A stretch of DNA of 64,000 nt, taken from Camelus bactrianus (lineage: Eukaryota > Chordata > Mammalia > Artiodactyla > Camelidae). Below are positions 1 through 9,842 of this stretch, one piece after another. The stretch's first letter is position 1, and each line of letters opens with the position of its first letter. The notes under the pieces were generated by a model. That model saw only the letters and a list, made by a program, of their open reading frames with translations. It made no database searches and was not told where the DNA came from. The stretch covers positions 4,650,001-4,714,000 of the forward strand of contig NW_027413959.1 of the NCBI RefSeq assembly GCF_048773025.1, written 5' to 3'. Position numbers and translations under genes: made by a program.

Positions 1-61
1 CCTTCACCACCACCATCCATGAGAACAGGGACCTCAGATGGAGATGAGAACACTTTCGAGT

Positions 62-245
62 TTCTTGCCCTGGGCACCACTGAGACTTTTGGTTGGATAA
101 CCCTTTGTTGCAGGGGTTCTCCTGGGCACTGTAAGATATTTAGCAGCATCCATGCCCTCTACTCACTAGACGCCGGTTGCACCCTCCCCACCCTAGTCAT
201 GACAGTCTGTCCCTGGGGGGCAAAATTGCTCCCAGTCAAGAACTA
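62..245 (-). mobile_element. MER20-like hAT-Charlie DNA transposon relic
   Basis: The plus strand reads as the reverse complement of a MER20-type non-autonomous hAT element. It has a segment like 'atgccctctactcactaga', then a run like 'ccctggggggcaaaattgc' and a closing '..gtcaagaac' that resembles the terminal GTTGAGAAC. The length of about 184 bp is close to the roughly 220 bp I remember for the family. It has no coding capacity. The family is assigned from memory of the consensus. Confidence 0.6.
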
Positions 246-974
246 CTTCATTATAGCAATGAAGAATGTTATGCATTGTCTACACATCTGGAGATGGAGG
301 GTTAGTTTTGCACCTTTCTCTCTACACACGTCCAGCTCAGGCCTCAGATACCCCACATGGTGTGAGCTGGGCAGACTTCCTCTCCTGGATGACTTCCTCC
401 CCCTGATGCCCACGGTGTGGATCCTGGAAGCCATGTCCTTTCATGCATAATGCATGTCCTTCTTTGTATTCAGCCTTGTTTCTTACACTAAAATTACATC
501 CTGTTTCTTTGCTCTCAGAGCCCCACAGGCTCTGTCTTGAGCTTCCTGTGTTCTTAGATTATTTGTATCACCTGTTCTGTGATGCGCTTTCTCCCAGATG
601 GTGTTACTTTAATTAGTGCTTCCAGGTTTCTTTTGACCTAGCCTCATCTTTCTTCCCTCTTCTACTGCCTCCCCTTACCTGCTACTGTTCCTTCTGCCCT
701 TTTTAGTTTTGCCTCTTCCTTCACAAACTGGGCCCACGTCTATTGGCTCATCTCTTTCATCTCATTCTTCACTGGTTTCTTGGCGGCCCCAATGTGCCCC
801 ACCTTCCACCCTGCCGCTGCCTCTATGGAGGCTGACAAACCCTCTCTCCCGAAGGAAGCAAGATGGAGCCTCCCATTCCTGGACCTGTCCAGGCCCTCCC
901 TGTGCCCACATCCCGAGGTAGACAGCCCGGTGCAGGGAAGAGGCCAGTGCTGGGCGTCAGTCACACAGGGACGT
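246..974. other. Unique sequence, no gene seen
   Basis: No repeat or exon is recognised. Positions 620-800 are pyrimidine-rich. The open frames crossing this stretch are short and overlap each other in opposite directions without splice-site support. Confidence 0.5.
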
Positions 975-1145
975 GGCTCCTGGCCTCTGCGCTGTGCTCA
1001 TCTGTGTAAAGTGGGAGTTAGAAGAGCACCCGATCCACAGGGGCTCTGGGGGACTGGCCATGTTTCAGGTAAAATGTTTAGGACATTCTAGCCTGTACAC
1101 TCTGGCATCTAGTGGATGCGCAGTTAATGTTTGTCAAATAGTTGA
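975..1145 (+). repeat. MIR SINE (sense)
   Basis: The order of blocks matches the MIR 3' half: a 'ctcatctgtgtaaagtggga' block, then a region aligning with the GTGAGGATTAAATGAG block, then a '...gtggatgcgcagttaatgtttgt' end resembling TAGGTGCTCAATAAATGTT. It is diverged, as expected for MIR. Confidence 0.55.
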
Positions 1146-1859
1146 AAAGTTGCATCACTGACATCCAGTCCGAGGCCTGGGGCACAGGAAGTGCCAAGGC
1201 AAAAATGCCCTTGAACTGAACTGAACAGAACTCTCCTTCCCACATTAGATTCGACAGCCCAGACCTCAAACCCGAACCTGACTGTCTTCCTACATCACAG
1301 CCTTTTCTGCTCCAGGTTGAAACCCTTCCGGCATCTATGATTTGACTTCTCAAGAAAACAAAGACCTTAACTGAACCGACCCCCACAGAATCCCTCTTAA
1401 ACAGTTCCTGCTGCCTTTTCTCCTACTGCACGCCTCAAAATAAATCCAATTGTTTCTGCTGATCTAAAGTTTCTATCAAACTCCTATACTTTCTGGGAAT
1501 TTAATTACGACAAATATGTCTCTAGGGTTCGTGCCAATTGGATTACTAATCAGGGTCCGCAGCACAGGATCGCGGCGGTGCTTTTGAAGCAGATTCGTGA
1601 ACCAAATCTTCCCTGGGAGGTCTGGCCCCACTCGCCGCCTCCCCCACCGTGGAAAGGCTTTCAGATCCCCTCTCCTTCTGTGGCCTCCTCTCTGCCGGCA
1701 GCTCTCGCGAGGGCGAACAAGAACCTTATCTGCTTTCTCCTTACTTCCCTCTTCCTCCTCCTCATCCTTGACTTTCTTCTCCCTCCACCCTGCTGCTGTG
1801 CCTCAAGATTGTTTTCTTTTCCCTCGGATTTTTAAAGTCCGTTTAATCTCATTGGATAA
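1146..1859. other. Unique sequence with a CpG-bearing patch and pyrimidine tract
   Basis: No gene is recognised. Positions about 1560-1715 contain several CpGs ('gatcgcggcggtg', 'ctctcgcgagggcgaac') in an otherwise CpG-poor window. About 1730-1830 is strongly pyrimidine-rich on the plus strand. Overlapping frames of 85 and 93 codons there are leucine/serine/proline-rich products of the pyrimidine tract and look like chance. Confidence 0.45.
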
Positions 1860-2005
1860 ATTGAGCAGGTGGTATTAGCTTCACTGGCTGAGGAGGAAAC
1901 GGAACCACAGAGTGGTTCAGTGACCTGGCGCGTCACTGCCAGAGCTGAAGTTACAAGTGAAGCCCCACCTCTCAGCCTGTGGCTTTTCCACCATGTCGAA
2001 CCCAT
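1860..2005 (-). repeat. MIR SINE (antisense)
   Basis: The antisense MIR order is visible: 'gaggaggaaacggaaccaca' (MIR GAGGAAACTGAGGCAC), then 'cagtgacctggcgcgtcact' (GTGACTTGCCCAAGGTCAC), then a tail in the GCCAGAGC...GAACCC region. Confidence 0.55.
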
Positions 2006-2284
2006 ACTGATTTTAAAGGGAGTATCAAGGATGGCAGAAGTGGGCGTTACCTAGTCTCTACAAAATCTACAAAATGCTATGTTTTTATGCTTAAAGGTTA
2101 ATATCAATAATAAGTAAGGAATCTGCATGAGTTCCCGTTAGTATTTGTATAGAGTGGTACTCAACATCATTAGTCCTTTTCATCCACATTTGTCGTTTGT
2201 TCTTTCAAAAATCATCTATATACGAAACAGAAAACAGTAATTACAAATTCATAGCATTTGAAACTTATAGAACCCAACATGTCA

Positions 2285-2455
2285 TTTGAATCTTCAGAAC
2301 AATCTTGAAAGGGTCCCTTATTAACCCCATTGTACAGATCATGAAACTGAGGCTCAGAAAGCTTCAAGGATTTAATGCAAGATACAGCTAGGAAATGGCA
2401 GTGCAGTGACTCAGACACTTTCCTCTTGACTCCAGAGCTCATATTCTTTCAATTT
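2285..2455 (-). repeat. MIR SINE (antisense)
   Basis: It contains 'aaccccattgtacagatcat' followed by 'gaaactgaggctcagaaagc', the antisense MIR core. A tail 'actccagagctcatattctt' matches the antisense 5' end of MIR. Confidence 0.65.
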
Positions 2456-3062
2456 CAGCATTCCACTTCACACATGAAGGGGCTGCATTTCTAAAACCCA
2501 TTTAGCTTAGTTTATGAATATTTATTGTCAAGAGTAGAAATGCATCAAATTTACAGACAAACAAGGTAAAGGCAAATCAGTAATATTATGTTTAGCTATT
2601 GATGTGAGATGGAGCTGCTTGCAAAATTAGAATTCATTACAGGCAATAGATCTTTTTCATGACTAGGCTTTGCTGGATCTCATTATCTTGTAAATAGCAC
2701 CAAAATAAAAGACTTGGGGTTTAATAGGGTAATGAAACAAGTTGATTTAGTCCCCAGTTGAGCACGGTGGGCCAAGGCCTGCCTAATGGCTCACTCACAG
2801 TGCCCTAGAGGGCTGTGACAGGACCTAGGGGAACCAACTGGGCTCTGCAGAACTTGTGTGAGTCACCTGCATTTTTGGCACTGGGGGCTTGATCAGGGTT
2901 TCTGTAATGAACTAAGAAGCCAGGACAATTTGAAACTGGATTATACAGCTGTTTGGAAACGCAAAGATTGTTTGTATGAATTACTGGAATAAAATTATAT
3001 CCCAAGTTAAAATACCAAAATGCCTAAATCCACTTAGTACAAGGAGATGTGGTTCCCTCTAA
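2456..3062. other. Unique sequence, nothing recognised
   Basis: AT-rich sequence without a recognisable repeat, exon or RNA gene. Confidence 0.5.
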
Positions 3063-3592
3063 GCCAGAGATTCTTCATCTTGGGTCTGTGGATGAACTTC
3101 AGGTGGCATGTGAGTGTGCTGAAGATCAGGGGCCAGACTGAGGGGATGTGTGTTTAAGTGTGTGTTTCTTGAGAGAGACTTTGGAATTTCTGTGGGTTTC
3201 GCAAAGGCAGAGAGGATGGCTAGCCACTGATAGAGAGGCCTGCGGACACCTAGGGAGTAAGCCCTCCTGAAAAGAGGGGCGAGCAGAGGGAGGTCCAGGC
3301 AGAACTGAGGAAATCAGCCAACTATATGTCAGATGTTTTAATAAAATTATTCTCAAGGAAGCGTCACATGAATCACAGATGGTGTGACTGGATTTCATGA
3401 TGAGGGGTGATTACTGGTGACTTTTTACCTGGGGCCTATGGGTGCACCATGTGGGGTTCATAAACTCCCTGAAGTCAGGGGCAACCTTTTGCATGTATGT
3501 GCATATGAACATATTTCTAAGGAGACGAGCTCAGCTCTCATCAGAGTCAGAGAGAGCCCTTGATCCCCAAAGGTTAAGAACCACTGAGGTGA
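3063..3592. mobile_element. Probable hAT-Charlie DNA transposon relic
   Basis: The left edge 'gccagagattcttcatcttg' followed by 'gggtctgtggatgaacttca' and the right edge 'ccaaaggttaagaaccactg' look like the two ends of a hAT element whose terminal inverted repeat is of the CAG.GGTTCTTAACC type. The interior (about 3126-3455) is not recognised, so it could also be two separate fragments with unique sequence between them. Confidence 0.4.
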
Positions 3593-4889
3593 AAGAATTG
3601 TTCACAAAGCTTTGAGCTTCCGGCAGTGACAGTGATTTGGGTTCCTTCCTGTGTCCCAGGCCCACCTTTATATACTCTTTTTTTCCATCTCTCTTTTGAC
3701 TTGACAAAGCAGTGTGCTAAGTGCAGAATAATGCAGTCCAATCTGAATACACAAGAGCTGAGAAGGGAGGGTTTAAGGAGGGGGAGGATTCTGAGGGGAT
3801 TAATCCAAGAAGATTTCCCAGAAGAGGCCTCTCTTGAAGGGAGGTCGAGTGGGTCTGCTCAGCACTTGAGTCCTGAACTGGCAGGCAGGAGGAAGAAGCC
3901 TTAGGCTGGGAGGTATGGACAGAAGGGCTTGGGCTGACCACGTAATCTGAGTATTGAGTTCACATATAAGACAAGGGATTTCCCCTTTGATCGTGAAGAC
4001 GCTCTAAATGAGGAAGGCCACTACCAGACGGAGCACTTCACTGGCTATTTATCATTGTCAGGTGGGCAGGAGGAATTGACTGACCTGTTGGGCTAATCAG
4101 AATTCTGAGCAATGGCTTCATTACATGACAATTCAGTGCACAAGACTGATACAGCTCCTGTCCTCATTAACAATATAAATATGTCTTTAAAATAACATTT
4201 TGGAATGGAACACAGAATCATAATAAGTTTCTTCCCTCTCTGAACTGCTTTGAATTGATTCTTACCTAGTTGTGTGGATGGCACTTAGGCTATGGAACTC
4301 CCAAGAACCAGCTACAAGGCATGAGTTACGGTGTATCATTCACACCTTGCCAGGGTTCCTAGCTCTCATAAAAGAAGCTGTTCTTGACATCAGTGGCAAA
4401 TCTCCAGGAAAAGACTGGAATTGTGACAGGACTGCCTCAGAATAATCTGAAATCCAAGTGGTGCTCTTAAGCTTCCCAGTTCATTCCCAGCAAGAGCCGG
4501 AGGCTGCTGCTGGTATGCCCCCATTTATGTAATAGGTGTGCTTCTGAAAACCAGTGAGTAAATTACACACATGGAGTAAATGACAAACATATACATATAT
4601 AATGAAGCTTTGAGTTAACATAATGTGGTCACTATTGCAAATCAAGTTTTTGTAAAGTGAAATGTCTTTGTGTAATGTGAATATCACCACTGATTTTATA
4701 AGCCTGGGTTTTTGTGTATTGAGTTTACTTAAATTGAAACCTATTGGTATGTGAGCCTACAGAACTAGTCATTGCTGTCTTCATGGTTCAAGCTGATTGG
4801 GTCAATATTTTCATAAGGTCTCTAATTCTCTTGAGTTGGGAGCAGGTAGTCCTGTTACATGAACCTATCCAAATTGAACATACAAAAAA
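3593..4889. other. Mostly unique sequence
   Basis: No gene is recognised. A purine-rich stretch at about 3750-3900 ('aagatttcccagaagaggcc') faintly resembles the antisense 3' part of L2, but not enough to call. The rest is AT-rich and unique. Confidence 0.4.
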
Positions 4890-6300
4890 AATTAAATAAA
4901 CCCACACACTTATGATCAATTAATCTACAACAAAGGAGGCAAGAACATACAATGGAGAAAAGACAATCTCTTCAGCAAGTGGTGCTGGGAAAACCGGACA
5001 GCCACCTGTAAATCAATGAAGTTAGAACATTCCCTCACACCATACACAAAAATAAACTCAAAATGCCTTTATAGGACACTATAAATCTCCTAGAAGAGAA
5101 CATAGGCAAAACATTCTCTGACATGAGTCATAGCAATGTTCTCCTAGGTCAGTCTCCCAAAGCAATAAGGAAATAAAAGCAAAAATAAACAAATGGGGTC
5201 TAATTAAACTTATAAGCTTTTGCACAGCAAAGGAAACTATAAACAAAACAAAAAGACAACCTATGGAATGGGAGAAAATATTTGCAAATGAAGCAACTGA
5301 CAAGGGCTTTATTTCCAGAATATACAAACAGCTCATACAACTCAATAACAAGAAAATAAACAACCCAGTCAAAAAATGAACAGAACATTTGAATAGATAT
5401 CTCTCTAGTGAAGACATACAGATGGCCAATAGGCACATGAAAAGATGCTCAACATCACTATCAGAGAAATGCAAATCAAAACTACAATGAGGTATAACCT
5501 CACACTGGTCAGAATGGACATCATTAAAAAGTCCACAAACAATAAATGCTCAAGAATGTGTGGAGAAAAGGGAACCCTCCTACACTATTGGTGGGAATAT
5601 AATAAGCTGGTGTAGCTGTCATGGAGAACAGTATGGAGTTTCATTTAAAAACTAAAAATAGAGTTACCGTATGATCCAGCAATCCCATTCAGAAAATATC
5701 TGGAGAAAACTTTAAATTTGAAGAGACACCTGCACCCCAGTATTCATAGCAGCACTATTTTACAATAGCCAAGGCATGGAAACAACCTAAATGTCTTATC
5801 GACAGAGGACTGGATAAAGAAGTTGTAGTATATGTATACAATAGAATACTACTCAGGCATAAAAAACAATGAAATAATGCCATTTGCAGCAATATGGATG
5901 GACCTAGAGATGATCATACTAAGTGAAGTTAGCCAGACAGAGAAAGACAATGTCATATGATATCACTTTCATGTGGAATCTAAAAAAAAAAGAACTTATT
6001 TACAAAACAAAACAGACTCACAGACATAAAAAACAAACTTATGCTTACCAGGAGGGTAAGGGGATGGGGGAAGGATAAATTGGGAGTTTGGGATTTGCAG
6101 ATACACACTACTATATATAAAATAGGTAAACAACAAGGTCCTACTGTATAGCATGGGGGAGGATATTCAATACCTTGTAATGGCCTATAATGAAAAAGAA
6201 TATGAAGAGGAATGTATATATATGTATAACTGAATCATTATGCTGTGCACCAGAAGCTAACACAGAATTGTAAATCGACTATACTTCAATTTAAAAAAAA
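4890..6300 (+). mobile_element. LINE-1 3' end (ORF2 C-terminal part and 3' UTR)
   Basis: This is a 5'-truncated sense L1. The conceptual plus-strand product shows the end of ORF2, including '[13 protein letters not shown]' and '[13 protein letters not shown]'-type motifs. It is followed by the characteristic 3' sequence with 'aaatagagttaccgtatgat' and 'aggaaataatgccatttgca'-like blocks and an A-rich end at 6293-6300. Several in-frame stops show it is dead. The 131-codon and 78-codon minus-strand frames within it are shadows. It is of the same general 3' type as the stubs at 9699 and 47819, suggesting a fairly recent laurasiatherian or camelid L1. Confidence 0.85.
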
Positions 6301-6668
6301 TTAGTATTATAATCAAATAAGACTTGCAACAAATTTAAAATAAGAAATGATTTGTGTGGTAATTGTGTCAAAATATTAAGCAGTTTCTGTAAATGACTAT
6401 AATTAGTGTGACTCCCGCAGTCCAGTGAAACGTTTGTAGGGACAGAGGTTGTTCAGGAGAGTGTTGAACAAAACTGCCTGGTGGCCTCTTCTAGGGCCAC
6501 TGTATCCATGACTCAAGCCTTTCCAGCTGGTCATTCCAATGGCCCAGCTTTCAAGGAGATTTATGGTGTCAGACCTCACCCTGTGAGAGCAAATCAGATA
6601 AGCCGCACTGGCCGTAACCTCATTCTTCATCAGTTCTTCCCCTACTCCTGGATCTTTCCTATCGCATG
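6301..6668. other. Unique sequence, nothing recognised
   Basis: No repeat signature apart from the poly(A) edge of the preceding L1. Frames of 76-90 codons overlap on both strands without splice support. Confidence 0.45.
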
Positions 6669-7190
6669 GGAACATGCTATAATCTCTCTCATCATTAAAA
6701 CCCTCCCTTGACCTTACAGCCTCCTCCAGCTACTGCCCCCATGGCTCTGCTTCCCTTTACAGCAAAACTCACCCAGAGAGTTGTCTATACTTGGTAAAGA
6801 ACCCACTTCTGCTCCTCCCATTCTCCTCCGAGCCCACTGCAGTCAGGCTTTCCTCCCCCAAAACTACTCTTGTCAGGACTACTAGTGGCTCCCTTGGTGT
6901 CAGATCCAGTGGTCCTTGCTCAGTCTTCATCAAGGAACAGAGTTTGGCACCCTTGGCCACTGTTTCCTTCTTCAAGCATGTTCTTAACTTGGCTTTCAGG
7001 ACACCACACTCTTTGGGTTTTACTCTTACTTCACCAACCACTAACTTCTCAGTCGTTGTTGCTGCTTCCCCCTCCTCTTCCTAACCCCTAAACCCTGCAG
7101 TGCCCTAAGGATTAGTCCGTGGCCTTCTCTTTTCTAGCTATGTCCACCTCCCAGGTGACCCTATCTGGTCTGATGGCTTACGTAGTTTGA
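6669..7190 (+). mobile_element. L2 LINE fragment, reverse-transcriptase region (sense)
   Basis: The sense L2 ORF2 order is seen: 'aaaaccctcccttgacctta', 'agagagttgtctatacttgg', 'cccactgcagtcaggctttc', then a block matching GTCAAGGTCACCAATGACC, 'tcagtcttcatcaaggaaca', and 'gctttcaggacaccacactc'. This covers the N-terminal to middle part of the L2 reverse transcriptase. The 97-codon plus frame at 6791 is a remnant of it. Confidence 0.7.
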
Positions 7191-7375
7191 ATATACTGAT
7201 GTGGTGATGCCAAAGTTACTCTAATGAATGTGTAACAGCAAACTGTGATCAGTGGGGGAAGAAAAGGTGCACGGTGCTATGAGATCACATACCAGGGGTT
7301 CCTGTTCCCGTCTAGAACAGGGAACGGGGAGGGGGCAGCGCAGACTTTGAGTTGCAAGCCATTATTCAGCCAGGG

Positions 7376-7553
7376 ATCTGTTTTTGCAAATGAAGTTTTA
7401 CTGGAAGTCAGCCACCCCCATTTGTTTTGTCATCTAAGATTGCTTTTGCACTACAGTGGCAGAGTTGAATTGTTGCAAGAGAGACTACACAGCTTGCAAA
7501 CCTGACAGTATTTACTATGTCCCTTTATAAGAAAATCTGTTGACCCCTGGGCC
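7376..7553 (-). mobile_element. MER3-like hAT-Charlie element (reverse orientation)
   Basis: It contains 'gcaaatgaagttttactgga', 'ggcagagttgaattgttgca', 'acagtatttactatgtccct' and ends 'gttgacccctgg', the reverse of a hAT element starting CAGGGGTCGGCAAAC. The same family occurs in the opposite orientation at 15296. The MER3 name is from memory; the hAT-Charlie class is safer. Confidence 0.65.
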
Positions 7554-7554
7554 A

Positions 7555-7785
7555 GAAGATCAGAGAACAATGATATTTGAGTTGAGGTCAGAAAGGCTAA
7601 TGTGAGTTATCCAGATGAAGAAAGGGGGAGAGTGTTCCAAGCCATCGGAACAGCACGTGTCTGAGCCTTGTGGGGGAAAGGAGCATGGGGGATCAGGGAC
7701 CTGATGGAAAGCTAGTGTACCTGCAGAACGAGAGCAAGCATGGGGCTGCTCATAGACGGAGGTGGTTGTGTCCTTCACAAACACT
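7555..7785 (-). mobile_element. L2 LINE fragment (antisense), left part
   Basis: Antisense L2 3'-half signature: 'tatttgagttgaggtcagaa', 'gagagtgttccaagccatcg', then a CAAGCATGG-type block. It appears to continue at 7950-8330 after the MER5A-like element. Confidence 0.5.
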
Positions 7786-7793
7786 GCCTAAAG

Positions 7794-7918
7794 CAGTGCT
7801 TCCACAACTTGATTGTGTCTAAGAGCCACATGTTAACATGCAGATTCTGGTTCATCAGATCTGGAGTGGGTCTGTGATTTGCATTTCGAACAAGGTTCCA
7901 AGTGATGCCTAAGTAGCA
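7794..7918 (+). mobile_element. MER5A-like hAT-Charlie element
   Basis: It starts 'cagtgcttccacaacttgat' (family start CAGTGGTTCTCAAACTTGA). It continues 'agattctggttcatcagatc', 'tggagtgggtctgtgatttg', 'catttcgaacaaggttccaa' and 'gtgatgcctaa'. The order and spacing agree with the roughly 189-bp family, slightly 3'-shortened. It sits inside an antisense L2. Confidence 0.75.
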
Positions 7919-7949
7919 AGTGCCATATGCCACCTGGAAAGTCAAAGGG

Positions 7950-8330
7950 CATGATCTCATTAAAGCTGAGTGGTTGGATGAGGAGCTTGATGGGGAGGAA
8001 GGAATCAAGAATGATTCCAGGTTTCTAACTTGAACAGCCCATTGGTGTCACTTACTGGGAAGGGCAGCCTGGGGACCAAGCAAGTTTGAATGTGGAGAGG
8101 ATGAGTTAAATTTCGGATGAGTTGAATGTGTGGTGTCTATGAGACATTTACATGTAGACCAGCAGGTAGTTGAATATTCTGGAAGGGAGGGATTCGGATT
8201 AAGGAATGGTTTTTCAAAAGTAGATGAGTGCATGTGGAATGTCTTCATAGGCTTAGGGGAAGGTATAAGAGATGGGGCAAGATATTATGGTCATGAGTCC
8301 AGAGGAATTGCTATCTGTGGGGAGGACAAG
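7950..8330 (-). mobile_element. L2 LINE fragment (antisense), right part
   Basis: It has 'ggaatcaagaatgattccag' (L2 antisense GAGTCAAGGATGACTCCAAGG), 'tttctaacttgaacagccca', 'gtgtctatgagacatttaca' and 'gaccagcaggtagttgaata'. These are consecutive blocks of antisense L2 RT sequence. Confidence 0.6.
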
Positions 8331-8639
8331 GTGGGGGTGTGGCAAACAAGAATAAGTATTTATGTAGATGTGGTGGGTGGAGCTTGAGGACGCTCTCACT
8401 GCTGGCCTCAATCTTCTTTGTGGAAAAGAAAGCAAGACCTATGAAGGGATTGGGTGGAGAAGAGAAGACAGGGAGGAACGAATTTCTGGCATGTGAATGT
8501 GTGCCAGTGTATATGCAAAATATCAAAAATTTGCATCTTCTGATAAAATTTTATTTTATTGTCTTTTAAGGAACGTGGTTAAGTGTCATTTTAGAAAAAG
8601 CACAGAACGTAGAAAGAGTCAAGAAAACTGCTATTGTCC
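8331..8639. other. Unique sequence, nothing recognised
   Basis: No repeat or exon signature. A 76-codon plus frame lacks splice sites or homology that I recognise. Confidence 0.4.
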
Positions 8640-8765
8640 TACTATTTGACCCTTGACAGATCCTTTCCCCTCTCTGGGCCTCAGTTCTCTCATTTGTAAA
8701 ATGAGAGGGGTCGGGATTGATCGCTAAAGCGTCATCTGATTTTCTGGTTCTGACTCAATACAATC
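8640..8765 (+). repeat. MIR SINE (sense)
   Basis: The MIR core 'ctctgggcctcagttctctc' followed by 'atttgtaaaatgagaggggt' is clear. The 5' part is weak. Confidence 0.65.
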
Positions 8766-8988
8766 AAAGATTTTTAAATGTAGCATATAAAGAAATACTT
8801 AATAGAAATATTTACATTTTATCTTGAATCTTAATGAGGAATACCTATTCTGCCTAGAATTGGATGAGAGTCAAATAAACATTTTCATTTCAAGTCACCC
8901 TGAAGGGATTCAGTGCATTTAAAGGATAAGAAATAAGTAGGGAGTTAAGTCTTGCAGAATTTCTGACTAAGGCTACACGACACTATAG
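8766..8988. other. Unique AT-rich sequence
   Basis: Nothing recognised. Confidence 0.4.
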
Positions 8989-9130
8989 GAACAACACTTA
9001 CAATCTTCAAAGCGTTTGGTAATTGTGAATGCATCTTCACAAAATGCCCTGGGAGGTTTTTAACTTCCTTTTAAGATGGTGTAGAAACTGAGAGAAGGAA
9101 TTTGTGACTTGCCTAAGGCTTTGGAAGGAC
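8989..9130 (-). repeat. Diverged MIR SINE (antisense)
   Basis: A weak antisense MIR order: 'aatcttcaaagcgtttggta', 'ggtgtagaaactgagagaag' and 'gtgacttgcctaaggctttg'. Confidence 0.4.
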
Positions 9131-9685
9131 TCCTGCAATCCTGTTCATTAAATCTAGGGCCTGAAGAACAGTCTTGTTTGGCTGATTTTCTTTACTTGAA
9201 GTCAGAGCTCTGGAGGAAGCCTCTGGGGCACCTGGGCCCCATCACCTCCACCTTCACCTTCATGTAATGACATAAAGTCTAGCCTATCAACAGGGGTTCC
9301 TTCTTTCAGGGGATATTTGAGAAGCTCCTGGAGAGCTGAGACCATGTACAGTTCATCTTGATATTTCCTACAGTAGTTGAATAGGAATTTATTTCTTTTT
9401 AAGCATTATTTTTTAGAATGAGAAGATTAGATTTTGCCCAGCAAAGGTCTAGCTACAACCCGAAAGTAATGCAAAAGTAAAACTCAGGTTCAGAGTTTTG
9501 CTTACTGAGAATGTGGTTCTTCCACCGAGTTCTGCCAGGAAATTGGTTTTTGCCCAATCTGCTCTCTGGGATAAGAAAGTGGATCTCAGCCTTTCACTCA
9601 GTTGCTGTGTGCCAGTGCAACTTAAGTCCGGCTTTTCTGTTTTCCCATCTAGAAGTCCAAAATGATAGTGCCCCATCCTATCTAC
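9131..9685. other. Unique sequence, nothing recognised
   Basis: No repeat or gene is recognised. Opposed 67- and 75-codon frames near 9450-9714 have no splice support. Confidence 0.4.
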
Positions 9686-9842
9686 CTCAAAGGCTTTTTA
9701 ATTTTTTTAATTGACGTATAGTCAGATACAGTGTGTCAATTTCTGGTGTACAGCACAATGTCCCAGGCATGCATATATATACATATATTCTTTTTCATAT
9801 TCTTTTTCATTAAAGGTTATTACAAGATACTCAAAGGCTTTT
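9686..9842 (-). mobile_element. Very short L1 3' stub with perfect target-site duplication
   Basis: A 131-bp antisense L1 3' end (9699-9829) begins with a T-rich run. It continues 'ttgacgtatagtcagataca', 'gtgtgtcaatttctggtgta' and 'cagcacaatg', the same 3' type as 47819-48504. The identical 13-mer 'ctcaaaggctttt' flanks it at 9686-9698 and 9830-9842, the hallmark of target-primed reverse transcription. The perfect duplication implies a fairly young insertion. Confidence 0.85.

Noticed and set aside
5079-5474. 131-codon minus-strand open frame with hydrophobic stretches resembling a membrane protein
   Set aside because: It is the antisense shadow of L1 ORF2.
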